Of a stretch of 64,000 nt of DNA, positions 45,704 through 55,899 are shown piece by piece; position 1 is the first letter of the stretch, and each line of letters begins with the position of its first letter. The stretch is taken from NCBI RefSeq assembly GCF_019249245.1, contig NZ_JAESDK010000005.1, positions 62,001 to 126,000 of the forward strand. The letters are read 5' to 3'. The notes under the pieces were generated by a model, which saw only the letters and a program-made list of their open reading frames with translations, made no database searches and was not told the DNA's origin. The translations under genes and the position numbers were made by a program. Source of the DNA: Alteromonas lipotrueiana (lineage in GTDB: Bacteria > Pseudomonadota > Gammaproteobacteria > Enterobacterales > Alteromonadaceae).

Positions 45704-47533
45704 TTAACTAAGCTCTATCAAGGGTTGACCACTGGAGACTGAGTCGCCTTCTTTAATCATAATACGCGCTACCGTACCTTCGAAGGCACTGCGTACCTCA
45801 GTTTCCATTTTCATGGCTTCCATTATCATTACCACATCGCCATCTTGAATGGCCTCACCTTCACTAACCATCAGTTTAAACACATTTCCTGACAAAGGCG
45901 CTTCGATAGTATGGGCACTGTTAGCGTCTGATTCAGGTTGTGCAGGGTTAGCTGCCGGCGACGAGGCAGCGCTTGCTGCCGGTTTTTCATTAATGGTTTC
46001 CAGCTCGCCACTAGCTGCTACCTCCACCTGATACACTTTACCGTCAACCCTGACGTCATAGCTGGCAGCGCCGGTTCCCTGCTCTGAAGCGGCTGGTTTA
46101 GCAGCAGGCTTTTGGGTTGATGTTGGCTGCTGGGTTTCATCAGCGTTTGAAGGCGCAGGCTCAAAGGCATCAGGATTACCCCGATTTTCTAAAAATTTTA
46201 AACCGATTTGCGGAAATAAAGCGTAGGTCAGCACATCATCAATTTTATCGTCTGCCAGTGAAAAAGATTTTGTTTGCGCTAATTCGTTAAGCTCATCTTC
46301 CAGCCTGTCGAGCTCAGGTTCAATACGGTCAGCGGGCCGGCAGGTAATAGGTTCTGCGCCATCAAGCACCCGTTGCTGCAAATCTTTATTAACCGGAGCG
46401 GCAGTCGCGCCGTATTCGCCTTTTAATACACCCGCAGTTTCTTTGGTAATGCTCTTATAGCGCTCCTGGGTCAGTACATTTAGTACCGACTGCGTACCCA
46501 CAATTTGTGAGGTAGGCGTCACCAAGGGAATAAAGCCTAAGTCTTCACGAACTTTGGGAATTTCTTTAAGAACCTCGTCAAATTTATCTTCGGCGCCCTG
46601 CTCTTTTAGCTGGCTTTCCATATTGGTCAACATTCCACCAGGCACCTGAGCCAATAAAATACGGGCATCAACCCCTTTCAGGCTGCCTTCAAACTGCGCA
46701 TATTTTTTACGCACATCGCGAAAATACGCGGCAATAGACTCAAGGTGGGGTAACGACAATCCGGTATCACGTTCAGTGCCTTCCACTATAGAAACCATAG
46801 TTTCAGTAGCAGTATGTCCGTAGGTCATACTCATTGAAGAGATAGCCGTATCAAGCATATCTATGCCCGCATCCACTGCCTTTTGATAGGTTGCTGTCGA
46901 TAAACCGGTTGTGGCATGACATTGCATGGCAATAGGCACATCTACCGTCTCTTTTAATCCTTTGATAAGCGCTTCGCACTCATAGGGTTTCAACAAGCCA
47001 GCCATGTCTTTGATACAAATTGAGTGAACCCCCATATCTTCGAGCTGACGCGCCATAGTTAACCAGGTATCTAGCGTGTGTACCGGACTTACGGTATACG
47101 AGATTGTGCCTTGAGCATGTGCATCGCAGTCAATCGCGGCCGCTATCGCTGTTTTAAGGTTACGAACATCGTTCATAGCGTCAAAGATACGAAAAACATC
47201 CACACCATTGCTGCGTGCCCGCTCTACAAACCGTGTTACTACATCATCGGCATAGTGCCGGTAGCCCAGCAAATTTTGACCGCGTAACAGCATTTGCTGT
47301 CGGGTCTTTGGCATGGCGGCTTTTAGCTTGCGTATGCGCTCCCACGGATCTTCACCTAAATAGCGAATACAGGAGTCGAAGGTGGCCCCGCCCCAGGACT
47401 CTACTGACCAAAAACCCGCATCATCCAGTTCTGTAGCAATAGGTAGCATATCGTCAATACGCATGCGGGTAGCTAATAATGACTGATGGGCATCTCGTAA
47501 CACCAGCTCTGTTAACGCCAGAGGTTTTGTCAT
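45704..47533 (-). CDS. oadA: Oxaloacetate decarboxylase, alpha subunit
   Basis: A 609-residue biotin enzyme. The N-terminal carboxyltransferase domain begins [16 protein letters not shown] and has the metal-binding H-x-H-x-like M-Q-C-H-A-T-T-G-L segment. The C-terminal biotinyl domain carries the M-E-A-M-K-M-E biotin site. A Pro/Ala/Thr-rich linker joins the two. It transfers the carboxyl group from oxaloacetate to biotin, giving pyruvate. I chose the ATG at 47533, preceded by AGGAG. Confidence 0.96.
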   Translation of the reverse strand: MTKPLALTELVLRDAHQSLLATRMRIDDMLPIATELDDAGFWSVESWGGATFDSCIRYLGEDPWERIRKLKAAMPKTRQQMLLRGQNLLGYRHYADDVVTRFVERARSNGVDVFRIFDAMNDVRNLKTAIAAAIDCDAHAQGTISYTVSPVHTLDTWLTMARQLEDMGVHSICIKDMAGLLKPYECEALIKGLKETVDVPIAMQCHATTGLSTATYQKAVDAGIDMLDTAISSMSMTYGHTATETMVSIVEGTERDTGLSLPHLESIAAYFRDVRKKYAQFEGSLKGVDARILLAQVPGGMLTNMESQLKEQGAEDKFDEVLKEIPKVREDLGFIPLVTPTSQIVGTQSVLNVLTQERYKSITKETAGVLKGEYGATAAPVNKDLQQRVLDGAEPITCRPADRIEPELDRLEDELNELAQTKSFSLADDKIDDVLTYALFPQIGLKFLENRGNPDAFEPAPSNADETQQPTSTQKPAAKPAASEQGTGAASYDVRVDGKVYQVEVAASGELETINEKPAASAASSPAANPAQPESDANSAHTIEAPLSGNVFKLMVSEGEAIQDGDVVMIMEAMKMETEVRSAFEGTVARIMIKEGDSVSSGQPLIELS

Positions 47534-47547
47534 GGGTTCTCCTGATA

Positions 47548-47814
47548 TCACTTGTTTGAACGGCGATGAAGATGAATAGCGGCGCTAATAGCCGCCACTG
47601 TGGAAGAATCGGGCATGGTATCTTGTTTCAGTTTGGCCGCAGATCCTGGCTTTATCGCTGCAGCCGCAGGGGCCGGGCCACTAAAGCGCTGGCAAAACTG
47701 TTCAATAACTTTAACGCCACCAATAAGTAACGTTAAAAAGGCAAACACAAAGCCCATTCCTACCATCATTAAGCTGGCAGCTTCATAAAGCTGAGCGGTA
47801 ATTTCACTGTTCAT
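47548..47814 (-). CDS. oadG: Oxaloacetate decarboxylase, gamma subunit
   Basis: An 88-residue protein with one N-terminal membrane helix ([17 protein letters not shown]) and a short polar tail, the usual OadG plan. It anchors the complex and binds zinc. The sequence is poorly conserved, so the call rests on the helix motif and on its place before oadA. The start at 47814 aligns best with relatives. Confidence 0.9.
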   Translation of the reverse strand: MNSEITAQLYEAASLMMVGMGFVFAFLTLLIGGVKVIEQFCQRFSGPAPAAAAIKPGSAAKLKQDTMPDSSTVAAISAAIHLHRRSNK

Positions 47815-47980
47815 AACACGCCTACTCTCTATTGGATTGCTTTTAGTATCACGATTGCCCGCCAAGTACAAATTCCGATACGTAATATTGAATATATATT
47901 CATAAAAAAAGCATTTTATAATGAAATATTAGTTTTTTTCTGTTCTTTAATAATACGTGTATGCACACGCACTTTGCCTC

Positions 47981-48038
47981 AGATTGGTATATCAACAAAA
48001 GATTGCCATAGATTGGTATATCAACAAAAGATTGCCAT
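47981..48038. repeat. Perfect 29-base tandem duplication
   Basis: The unit AGATTGGTATATCAACAAAA plus GATTGCCAT occurs twice with no mismatch and no spacer, at 47981-48009 and 48010-48038, in the gap between oadG and the tRNA genes. Each unit contains the palindromic TTGGTATATCAA. The perfect identity suggests a recent slippage event. Confidence 0.95.
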
Positions 48039-48193
48039 AGAGGTAACAGATTCGATTCTGCTCCTGGCGGTTCAGGCAATGGCAGAGGGCGGGATCTTAT
48101 TTCAGAAGAAAGCCGGATAGCAAAGTACATGCTGTAGAAAAAACGATGTGCTCAGTAAAAACGTTGAACCATAATTTCGACCTTTTTAAAGGC

Positions 48194-48223
48194 AAAAAAA
48201 ACCCACCATTGAGGTGGGCTTTT
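48194..48223 (-). terminator. Intrinsic terminator of the tRNA-Ser/tRNA-Arg transcript
   Basis: On the minus strand AAAAGCCCACC and GGTGGGTTTTTTTT form a strong stem with a TCAAT loop and a long T run, just after tRNA-Arg. Confidence 0.92.
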
Positions 48224-48228
48224 ATATA

Positions 48229-48305
48229 TGGCGCGTGTGGAAGGATTCGAACCTCCGACCGCCTGGTTCGTAGCCAGGTACTCTATCCAGCTGAGCTACA
48301 CACGC
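48229..48305 (-). tRNA. tRNA-Arg (anticodon ACG)
   Basis: A 77-base cloverleaf with encoded CCA. The acceptor GCGTGTG pairs with CACACGC, the D-arm is AGCTCAGCTGGATAGAG, the anticodon loop is CTACGAA and the T-arm is GGAGGTTCGAATCCTT. A34 is expected to be modified to inosine. Confidence 0.97.
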
Positions 48306-48341
48306 GCAAAACTTTTGTTGGCTGCCACATCCAACCTTAAT

Positions 48342-48434
<93 letters not shown>

Positions 48435-48449
48435 GTGACGTGGGGCTGC

Positions 48450-48477
48450 ATTTTACGGATTCACCTGATGGTGTCAA
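48450..48477 (-). promoter_or_regulatory. Strong sigma-70 promoter of the tRNA-Ser/tRNA-Arg operon
   Basis: On the minus strand a consensus TTGACA (48477-48472) and TAAAAT (48455-48450) are separated by 16 bases. A GC-rich CAGCCCCACG discriminator then leads into tRNA-Ser. Confidence 0.8.
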
Positions 48478-48870
48478 TTCTTTTTTCAAAGAAAAATGCA
48501 AACCCGATGATAACCTAAGCCAATACAAATAATCTTCATATTGTATCTTTCATAATAACTTCTATATGAAAGAACACTTACATTATCGGGCAGAACAAAA
48601 ACTCAAGTCTTTCAAGACTTTCGTTAAAATATGTCTGCTTTGTCAACGCGAAGAATAGTAACAAAGTTCAGCGATAAGAAAAACGATAAGATGAAATTTT
48701 TACACTGTTTACTTAAAAAATGAGCGTAATGGTTATTTTTCAAACTAAATAAGGCTCGCGGCTTGGATACCGTTGCTGAATTGCCCCTCTATAACGGAGT
48801 CATCCCACTAGACCAGAGCTACCTGATGTCGTTCTGCTACCGCATTTTCAACTGATTTTATGGTGGACAT
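48478..48870. other. Intergenic region, no gene seen
   Basis: Nearly 400 bases between the tRNA promoter and the csrA terminator. Open frames are very short. I looked for GGA-rich hairpins of a CsrB-type RNA and did not find a convincing set. Confidence 0.4.
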
Positions 48871-48901
48871 AAAAAAGGCCGGGTATTAAATAACCGGCCT
48901 T
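48871..48901 (-). terminator. Intrinsic terminator of csrA
   Basis: On the minus strand AAGGCCGGTTA and TACCCGGCCTTTTTT form a stem with a T run, about 25 bases after the csrA stop. Confidence 0.9.
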
Positions 48902-48925
48902 GTAATACAAAAAAGTCTATTCAGA

Positions 48926-49123
48926 TTATTCTGAGTCTGTAGAGCCAGCCTGACCACCTTTTTCAGCCTGAATCCGCATATAGATTTCTTCTCGGTGTAC
49001 CGATACTTCTTTAGGTGCATTCACTCCGATACGTACCTGATTGCCTTTAACACCCAGTACGGTCACGGTAACTTCGTCACCTACCATCAATGTTTCGCCC
49101 ACACGACGAGTCAAAATAAGCAT
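48926..49123 (-). CDS. csrA: Carbon storage regulator CsrA
   Basis: A 65-residue RNA-binding dimer that represses or activates translation by binding GGA motifs. It begins [16 protein letters not shown], and has [19 protein letters not shown] with the conserved arginine in the RNA-binding region. An AGGAG ribosome binding site precedes the ATG. It follows alaS, as in many gammaproteobacteria. Confidence 0.98.
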   Translation of the reverse strand: MLILTRRVGETLMVGDEVTVTVLGVKGNQVRIGVNAPKEVSVHREEIYMRIQAEKGGQAGSTDSE

Positions 49124-49257
49124 TCGCTTGCTCCTGTTCCTTATTTATGGACACTTCCATTATTTATTGCCCCTATCGGCACGACCCGATAAAGGCAGCA
49201 GCGATTCCGTGTTTTTGTGTCACTTGCAAAAACTCGCTGTGTACCCTTCACAAAAGA

Positions 49258-51855
49258 TTATAGCTTATCTGACAGCCAAGCGTTAACAGAGTCTAGAGCA
49301 GTACCAAGGTTTTCAGGCTGATCACCGCCCGCCTGAGCCATATCGGGTCTGCCTCCTCCTTTACCGCCCACTTGTTTAGCCAGAAAATTAACCAATTCGC
49401 CGGCTTTAACGTTTGCGGTTAGTCCTTTGGTGACGCCGGCTATAAGATTTACCTTATTTTCTCCTGAGACACCTAGTACTACGACACCTTCGCCGATTCG
49501 GTTTTTAAGATCGTCAACCATGCCGCGTAATGCTTTCGCTTCCACACCGTCTAGCTTTGAAACCAGCACCTTTACACCGTTAATTTCTACGGCCTGCCCC
49601 AGCATATCCGCGCCTTGCTGACTGGCCAGTTTTTGCTTTGCCGCTGCCAATGCTTTTTCTAATTCTTTTTGGTGCGCTTGTATTTGCCCAATTCGATTAG
49701 AAATACCCGAAACATCACTTTTCAATAAGCTACCTATTTCAGAAAGCAGCTGCTGCTGTTGTTGTACATACGACACTGCTGCTTCACCGGTAATGGCTTC
49801 AAGCCGGCGTACTCCTGAGGCAATACCGCTTTCGCTGACGATTTTGAATAAGCCAATTTCACCCGTTTGCTTTACATGGGTGCCACCGCACAGCTCTATA
49901 GAAAACGGGCCCATTTTTACCACTCGTACTTTTTCGTCGTACTTTTCACCGAACAATGCCATAGCACCTGATGCTTTGGCTTCATCCAACTCCATAAGTT
50001 CAGTGGTGAGCGTATGATTTGCCCGAATTTCTTCGTTTACACGCTTTTCTATTTGCGTAACCTGATGACCGGTCAGTGCTTCAAAGTGCGAAAAGTCGAA
50101 GCGCATACGTTCGGCGTCAACTAATGAGCCTTTTTGAGTAACATGGTCACCCAGTACTTCACGCAACGCCGCGTGCAACAAATGAGTGGCGCTGTGATTT
50201 TTCTTTATCGCCGCCCGGTTAGAAGCATCAATGCTGGCTTCAGCTTTATCGCCTTTTGAAACGGGCCCATTGGCTTTACCATAGTGAGCAAACGCATTGC
50301 CCATTTTTTTGGTATCAGAAACAACAAATTCACTATCACCAATCTTCAGCACACCTTTGTCGCCAGTTTGACCGCCCGCTTCAGCATAAAAAGGAGTATT
50401 GTCTAATAATAATACGCCTTCTTCGCCAGAATTCAGAGAATCAGAAAATTCGTTTTCACGAATTATTTCCAGAATTCTACCTTCACCCTGTTCATCAGTG
50501 TACCCGGTAAATTCAGTAACGTGCTCTGTGGTCAGCTGACTGTTGTAGTTTGCACCGAAGTTACTGGCCTGTTGGGCACGCTTACGTTGTTGCTGCATAC
50601 TGGCTTCAAAGCCTGCCTCATCAATCGTGTAGTCTTGCTCGCGGGCAACATCAGCAGTTAAGTCGGCCGGAAAGCCATAGGTATCATATAATTTAAAAAC
50701 AATTTCGCCTGGTACTTCGTTACCTTCTAAATCACGAAGTACATCGTTAAGCATAGTCATACCGCGTGCTAATGTTTTGCTAAACTGTTCTTCCTCAACT
50801 CTTAGCACTTTTTCAATGACCGGTTTTTGGTCAGCAAGTTCAGGGTAAGCTTCACCCATTTCGCTGGTAAGCGCATCGACAAGCTTGTAGAAAAATATAT
50901 CTTTGGCGCCCAATTTGTAACCATGACGTACCGCCCGGCGAATGATGCGCCTTAACACGTACCCACGACCTTCATTGCCGGGCATTACGCCGTCACAAAT
51001 CAAAAAGCTGCACGACCGGATGTGGTCGGCAATTACCCGCAATGATTTGTTGTCTAAATCGGATGCGCCGACTAACTGCGCTGAAGCCTTAATCAAATTT
51101 TGAAACAGGTCGATTTCATAGTTGCTATGCACATTTTGTATAATGGCAGAGATACGCTCAAGCCCCATACCGGTATCGATAGAAGGTTTTGGCAATGGCG
51201 CCATGGTGCCATCTTCCTGCTTATTGTACTGCATGAAGACCAGATTCCAGATTTCGATAAACCGGTCACCGTCTTCTTCTGCCGTGCCCGGAGGACCACC
51301 CCAAATATGGTCGCCGTGGTCATAAAAAATTTCTGAGCAGGGCCCGCACGGGCCGGTATCGCCCATAGACCAGAAATTATCAGACGTGCTGATACGGATG
51401 ATTTTTTCTTTGGGCACACCAATATGGTTTTCCCAAATATCGAATGCTTCGTCATCATCACTAAAAACGGTTACCAATAACTTTTCTTTCGCCAGCCCCA
51501 GTTCCTGAGTCAAAAAGTTCCAGGCAAATTCAATGGCCTGGTGTTTGAAATAATCACCAAAACTAAAGTTGCCCATCATTTCAAAAAAAGTATGGTGGCG
51601 TGCGGTATAGCCCACATTCTCTAAGTCGTTATGCTTACCTCCGGCGCGCACACAACGTTGTGATGATGTGGCACGGGTGTAACTACGCTTTTCTGCGCCT
51701 AAAAATAGATCTTTAAACTGATTCATGCCGGCATTGGTAAACAACAGCGTTGGATCGTCTGCCGGTACTAACGAACTACTGGCCACGGGCTGATGACCAT
51801 GACGTTTAAAATAGTCGATAAACTTCTGGCGAATCTGGGCAGTTGATAATGTCAT
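49258..51855 (-). CDS. alaS: Alanyl-tRNA synthetase
   Basis: An 865-residue class II synthetase. The N-terminal catalytic domain starts [12 protein letters not shown] and has [12 protein letters not shown] and the motif 3 region [17 protein letters not shown]. The editing domain has [11 protein letters not shown] and the zinc-binding C-G-G-T-H-V. The C-terminal C-Ala domain contains [14 protein letters not shown]. The length is normal and no defect is seen. Confidence 0.98.
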   Translation of the reverse strand: MTLSTAQIRQKFIDYFKRHGHQPVASSSLVPADDPTLLFTNAGMNQFKDLFLGAEKRSYTRATSSQRCVRAGGKHNDLENVGYTARHHTFFEMMGNFSFGDYFKHQAIEFAWNFLTQELGLAKEKLLVTVFSDDDEAFDIWENHIGVPKEKIIRISTSDNFWSMGDTGPCGPCSEIFYDHGDHIWGGPPGTAEEDGDRFIEIWNLVFMQYNKQEDGTMAPLPKPSIDTGMGLERISAIIQNVHSNYEIDLFQNLIKASAQLVGASDLDNKSLRVIADHIRSCSFLICDGVMPGNEGRGYVLRRIIRRAVRHGYKLGAKDIFFYKLVDALTSEMGEAYPELADQKPVIEKVLRVEEEQFSKTLARGMTMLNDVLRDLEGNEVPGEIVFKLYDTYGFPADLTADVAREQDYTIDEAGFEASMQQQRKRAQQASNFGANYNSQLTTEHVTEFTGYTDEQGEGRILEIIRENEFSDSLNSGEEGVLLLDNTPFYAEAGGQTGDKGVLKIGDSEFVVSDTKKMGNAFAHYGKANGPVSKGDKAEASIDASNRAAIKKNHSATHLLHAALREVLGDHVTQKGSLVDAERMRFDFSHFEALTGHQVTQIEKRVNEEIRANHTLTTELMELDEAKASGAMALFGEKYDEKVRVVKMGPFSIELCGGTHVKQTGEIGLFKIVSESGIASGVRRLEAITGEAAVSYVQQQQQLLSEIGSLLKSDVSGISNRIGQIQAHQKELEKALAAAKQKLASQQGADMLGQAVEINGVKVLVSKLDGVEAKALRGMVDDLKNRIGEGVVVLGVSGENKVNLIAGVTKGLTANVKAGELVNFLAKQVGGKGGGRPDMAQAGGDQPENLGTALDSVNAWLSDKL

Positions 51856-51988
51856 TGAGATCCAAACTTCCTATTTAAAACTGTTGATATACAAAAGTGA
51901 GTAGCGCTGCAAACCATATCAGGCAGGCGCTGGGCTAGCATAACAATACCACGGAACACAAGGTTTTGTTAAGCAACTTGCATTGTCG

Positions 51989-52438
51989 TCAGTCGCCGCT
52001 CATGGCGTACTGAATCTGGCTTTGATAAAATCCCCGGTACTGTAGAAACTGCATTTGCTTTTGGCGCTGCTTAAAATCTTCAGGCTCGGCCAAACCGTAC
52101 TTTTTTTCCCTAACGGCCAGAGCTAGTGCATACCAGTCCGGGTTTACCTCTTCTATTGCCTGTGCCGTCATCGACTCGCTGATATCATGTTGGCTAAGTT
52201 CAGCCTTGAGCCGGCGAGGCCCTATTCCACGAGAAACCGATGAACGCACCTTTGCCTCTGCATAGCGCTCATCGCTTTGTAGGTTGGCCTCACAGAATTC
52301 ACTGATCACCTGTAATGCCGTAGCTTCGTTTACCTCTTTTTGAGCCAGCTTTTTGACAATCTCAGCCACACTGTGCTCTCGTCGTGCCAACATGCGGGTA
52401 ATCGCGTCGATAATGATTTTTCTATCCGGGTCTGACAT
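51989..52438 (-). CDS. recX: Regulatory protein RecX
   Basis: A 149-residue helical protein that modulates RecA filaments. The R-R-E-H-S-V-A-E-I-V-K-K-L segment and R-S-S-V-S-R-G-I-G-P-R-R-L-K-A-E-L are RecX motifs, arranged as three-helix repeats. I chose the ATG at 52438; a TTG 24 bases upstream is in frame. recA usually lies directly upstream of recX in this class, but here the upstream neighbour is an unrelated divergent gene. Confidence 0.9.
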   Translation of the reverse strand: MSDPDRKIIIDAITRMLARREHSVAEIVKKLAQKEVNEATALQVISEFCEANLQSDERYAEAKVRSSVSRGIGPRRLKAELSQHDISESMTAQAIEEVNPDWYALALAVREKKYGLAEPEDFKQRQKQMQFLQYRGFYQSQIQYAMSGD

Positions 52439-52520
52439 GGTACTTTGACTATCACAGGGCAATTTTTTGTTCCCTTTTTCAATAACGGTTAGTTCACACC
52501 CTGCGGCGCGTCGTTTCTTT

Positions 52521-53699
52521 ATGGGATATCAAACATCGTTTTTCAATAGTATTTCGCAAATTCAGTCCAGTGATTGGCAGATTTTAGCTCAAAATGCGAA
52601 CCCCTTTTTGGCCTACGAGTTTTTAAAAGGCCTTGAAGAACATTATTGCGTAGGCCAGGATACGGGCTGGCAGCCCTATTTTGCGGTGATGCATGATGAG
52701 GCAACCTTAATAGCGGTAATGCCGGGCTATCTGAAAACCGATAGCCTGGGCGAATACGTGTTTGACCAGGGCTGGGCTCAGGCCTATCAACAACACGGCT
52801 TAAACTATTACCCTAAATGGGTAAGCGCTATTCCCTTTACCCCGGTCAGCGGTCAGCGAGTATTGGTGCATCCCGATTATCCGGCTGATACTGTAAGTTC
52901 CCAGCTTTACCGTGAGGCAGCAGCCTTGCTGGGCACTCAGGTATCCTCGCTACATATCTTGTTTGCATTTGCTGGTCCCCTCGACGCAAGTCTTTCGTGG
53001 CATCCCCGCTATAGCGTGCAGTTTCAGTGGTACAACTATGACTATGCGCAGTTTGACGACTTTCTTCAGGCACTGACCTCACGCAAACGTCGCGCTTTTA
53101 AAAAATCCCGGCAACAACTTACCCGCCAGCAGATAACCATTGAACGCAAGGTAGCTGCCACAATTACCGAACAGGATATCGATTTTTTCATTTTGTGCTA
53201 TCAGCGCACCTATCTTAAACGCAGTGGTCATACCGGCTATTTAAGTGAGCCCTTTTTACGGCATATTTTTGCTGCTATGTCAGACAACGTATTACTTGTT
53301 ATGGCAAAACAAAACGATGAACGCTGCGCAAGTGCCCTGTTCTTTTATGATAAAACAGGGCTATATGGGCGCTACTGGGGCGCCACTCACGATATAGACG
53401 GGTTGCATTTTGAATGTTGCTATTTTCAGGGAATAGAGTTCGCCATTGAACACCAGTTGCCGTTATTTAACCCGGGCACTCAGGGTGAGCATAAAATACT
53501 GCGGGGGTTCGAGCCGGTGATTTGTCGCTCGTTTCATTATTTATACGAGCCTGCCTTTCATGATGCCGTAGGTGACTTTGTGCAGCGTGAAGCTGCGGCC
53601 ATTGAGGGGTATTATCAACAAGCCCGTAACATTTTACCGTTTAACGATGCGTTTACGTCGCGTCTTCTTACAACCACAACAAAAACTGTCATACCCTGA
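52521..53699 (+). CDS. FemAB-like acyltransferase (peptidogalycan biosynthesis family)
   Basis: A 392-residue protein of the GNAT-related FemAB_like family (often labelled peptidogalycan biosynthesis protein). The start F-N-S-I-S-Q-I-Q-S-S-D-W, the segment P-F-L-A-Y-E-F-L-K-G-L-E, F-T-P-V-S-G-Q-R-V-L-V and the late F-N-P-G-T-Q-G-E-H-K-I-L-R-G-F-E-P are family motifs. The real substrate is not established for this branch. The start is uncertain: the ATG at 52521 lacks a strong ribosome binding site, and a TTG at 52467 is in frame. The M13 peptidase gene follows in 29 bases. Confidence 0.85.
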   Translation: MGYQTSFFNSISQIQSSDWQILAQNANPFLAYEFLKGLEEHYCVGQDTGWQPYFAVMHDEATLIAVMPGYLKTDSLGEYVFDQGWAQAYQQHGLNYYPKWVSAIPFTPVSGQRVLVHPDYPADTVSSQLYREAAALLGTQVSSLHILFAFAGPLDASLSWHPRYSVQFQWYNYDYAQFDDFLQALTSRKRRAFKKSRQQLTRQQITIERKVAATITEQDIDFFILCYQRTYLKRSGHTGYLSEPFLRHIFAAMSDNVLLVMAKQNDERCASALFFYDKTGLYGRYWGATHDIDGLHFECCYFQGIEFAIEHQLPLFNPGTQGEHKILRGFEPVICRSFHYLYEPAFHDAVGDFVQREAAAIEGYYQQARNILPFNDAFTSRLLTTTTKTVIP

Positions 53700-53728
53700 C
53701 AGTTTCACAATAAAACAGAGAAACGACA

Positions 53729-55807
53729 ATGAAATATAGTGTAATAGCCGCCATGGTGGCAGCCTCTTTGGGACTGACCGGGTGCGGCCAGTCTGAACAA
53801 AGTCAGCAACAAACTCAGGTAGAAAAGAAAAACACCGAAACCCAGGGCAAAGCTGAACTAGGTACCTTTGGTGTTGATTTAAGCGCCATGGACAAATCAG
53901 TCGACCCGGGTGAAGATTTTTTCCGTTATGCCAGTGGTAATTGGTACGATAACTATGAACTACCTGCCGATAAAACGCGTTTTGGTGCATTTACCGCATT
54001 ACGCGATCGTAGCCAAGAGCAAGTCAAAACCATTATCGATGACATCATGGCTAAAAAAGATCTGAATGCTGAAGAGCAGATGATCCACGACTACTATACC
54101 GCTTATATGGATGTAGAAAGCATCAATCAAAAAGGCATCGAGCCGATTACCGATGTGCTGGATAAAATATCGGCGGCGAAAAACCAGGAAGATTTAACTC
54201 GTCTATTTGGTAATGCATGGCTGTATGGCAACTCAACGCCTATCTACGCCGGGCTTTGGTACAATCGGTTGGACCCAAATGAATATCAGGTCTCTGTGGG
54301 TGTAGGCGGTTTGGGTCTTCCTGATCGCGATTATTATTTATCAGACCAGCCGCGCTTTAGCGATATCCGCGAAGCATACCTTAAGCATATTGAACAAATG
54401 CTAGGCTTTGCTAAAACAGAAAATCCGGCTCAAAAAGCTAAAGCTATTCTGGCTTTAGAAACTAAAATTGCTGAGGCCCAATGGCCGCGCGAAAAACGTC
54501 GTGACCGCGAGCTAACCTTAAATCAAATTGAGCGTAGCGAGTTATCTGATACTTACACAGGTTTTGATTGGGATTTGTATTTTGAGCAAACAGGGTTAAA
54601 AGCTCCAGAGTTAAACATTACCACGCCTGATCCACTTAAAGATGTCATTAACCTGGTGAACTCTGAAGACTTACAGACCTGGAAAGATTATCTGACGTAT
54701 CACACTATCTCCAATAACTCTGGCATGTTGGCTCAAGATGTTTTTCAGGCCAATTTTGACTTTTATGGTAAAACCTTAAATGGTCAGCAAGAGCCGCGTC
54801 CCCGGTGGAAGCGCGCGTTGTCGCAAATGTCAGGCACTGAGTCGCTAGGCTTTGCCATCGGCAAGACTTACGTTAAAGAATATTTCCCGGAAAGCTCGAA
54901 AGAACAAATGAACGATCTGGTTGAAAATTTACGTGCAGCGCTTAAAAAACGCATCGAAAATCTGGACTGGATGGGTGATGAGACTAAAGAAGCGGCCAAA
55001 GAAAAACTGGCCGCCTTCAGACCTAAAATTGGTTACCCAGATGAATGGATTGAACTTACAGATGTTGAAATCTCTTCTGAGAGCCTGGTAGATAACGTTC
55101 GTAACTTGCGTCAGTTCTTTATGCAAAAAGATGTTAAAAACGAGCTTAAGCCTACCGATCGCGAACGTTGGGGTATGACGCCGCAAACCGTGAATGCGTA
55201 TTATAATTCTTCGTTTAACGAAATTGTATTTCCAGCCGCAATTTTGCAACCGCCGTTTTTTGACCCTAATGCCGACCCGGCAGTGAACTATGGTGCCATA
55301 GGTGCGGTTATTGGACATGAAATGGGCCACGGTTTTGATGATCAGGGTTCCAAATCTGATGCTGACGGTATTCAGCGCAACTGGTGGACCGAAGAAGACT
55401 TAAAAGCCTTTACCAACAAGGTTGATCAGCTTGACGACCAATACAGCCAATACGAGCCAATTGAAGGTAATAACGTCAATGGCCGCTTAACGTTAGGTGA
55501 AAATATTGGCGATGTCGGTGGTTTGTCTATGGCTTATGAAGCCTATAAGCTGAGTCTTGATGGCGAAGAGGCACCGGTAATCGACGGGTTAACCGGCGAC
55601 CAGCGTTTCTTTTTGGCCTGGGCACAGGTTTGGCGAGAAAAGCGAACGCAGGAAAGTCTGATGAATCAGTTACGCTCTGATCCACACTCTCCGGCCCGCT
55701 ATCGTACTTTGGCACCACGTAACCTTGATGCCTGGTACGAAGCCTTTGATGTAAAACCAGGCGATGCTATGTATTTAGCGCCTGAAGACCGGGTAAAAAT
55801 CTGGTAA
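53729..55807 (+). CDS. M13-family metallopeptidase lipoprotein (PepO-like)
   Basis: A 692-residue zinc endopeptidase of the neprilysin family. A signal with lipobox (S-L-G-L-T-G-C) predicts lipid anchoring. The zinc site H-E-M-G-H lies in V-I-G-H-E-M-G-H-G-F-D-D-Q-G, the third ligand is in E-N-I-G-D-V-G-G, and substrate binding involves N-A-Y-Y-N-S-S-F-N. The C-terminus ends in W. It probably degrades oligopeptides in the periplasm, in line with the peptide-rich physiology of the genus group. A terminator follows. Confidence 0.95.
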   Translation: MKYSVIAAMVAASLGLTGCGQSEQSQQQTQVEKKNTETQGKAELGTFGVDLSAMDKSVDPGEDFFRYASGNWYDNYELPADKTRFGAFTALRDRSQEQVKTIIDDIMAKKDLNAEEQMIHDYYTAYMDVESINQKGIEPITDVLDKISAAKNQEDLTRLFGNAWLYGNSTPIYAGLWYNRLDPNEYQVSVGVGGLGLPDRDYYLSDQPRFSDIREAYLKHIEQMLGFAKTENPAQKAKAILALETKIAEAQWPREKRRDRELTLNQIERSELSDTYTGFDWDLYFEQTGLKAPELNITTPDPLKDVINLVNSEDLQTWKDYLTYHTISNNSGMLAQDVFQANFDFYGKTLNGQQEPRPRWKRALSQMSGTESLGFAIGKTYVKEYFPESSKEQMNDLVENLRAALKKRIENLDWMGDETKEAAKEKLAAFRPKIGYPDEWIELTDVEISSESLVDNVRNLRQFFMQKDVKNELKPTDRERWGMTPQTVNAYYNSSFNEIVFPAAILQPPFFDPNADPAVNYGAIGAVIGHEMGHGFDDQGSKSDADGIQRNWWTEEDLKAFTNKVDQLDDQYSQYEPIEGNNVNGRLTLGENIGDVGGLSMAYEAYKLSLDGEEAPVIDGLTGDQRFFLAWAQVWREKRTQESLMNQLRSDPHSPARYRTLAPRNLDAWYEAFDVKPGDAMYLAPEDRVKIW

Positions 55808-55842
55808 TAAATTGCGCCGGTACCTATCCCGGCGCGCTTAAC

Positions 55843-55880
55843 AAAAAAAAGCCACTTCAAAATATTGAAGTGGCTTTTTT
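55843..55880. terminator. Bidirectional intrinsic terminator
   Basis: AAAAAAAAGCCACTTCAA and TTGAAGTGGCTTTTTT form a long stem between convergent genes. A second GC-rich hairpin (55814-55835, GCGCCGG/CCGGCGC) lies just before it. Confidence 0.92.
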
Positions 55881-55899
55881 GTATCTATGGAACGACTGA

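Noticed and set aside
48478-48870. CsrB-type regulatory RNA near csrA
   Set aside because: Too few GGA motifs in loops and no repeated hairpin pattern.
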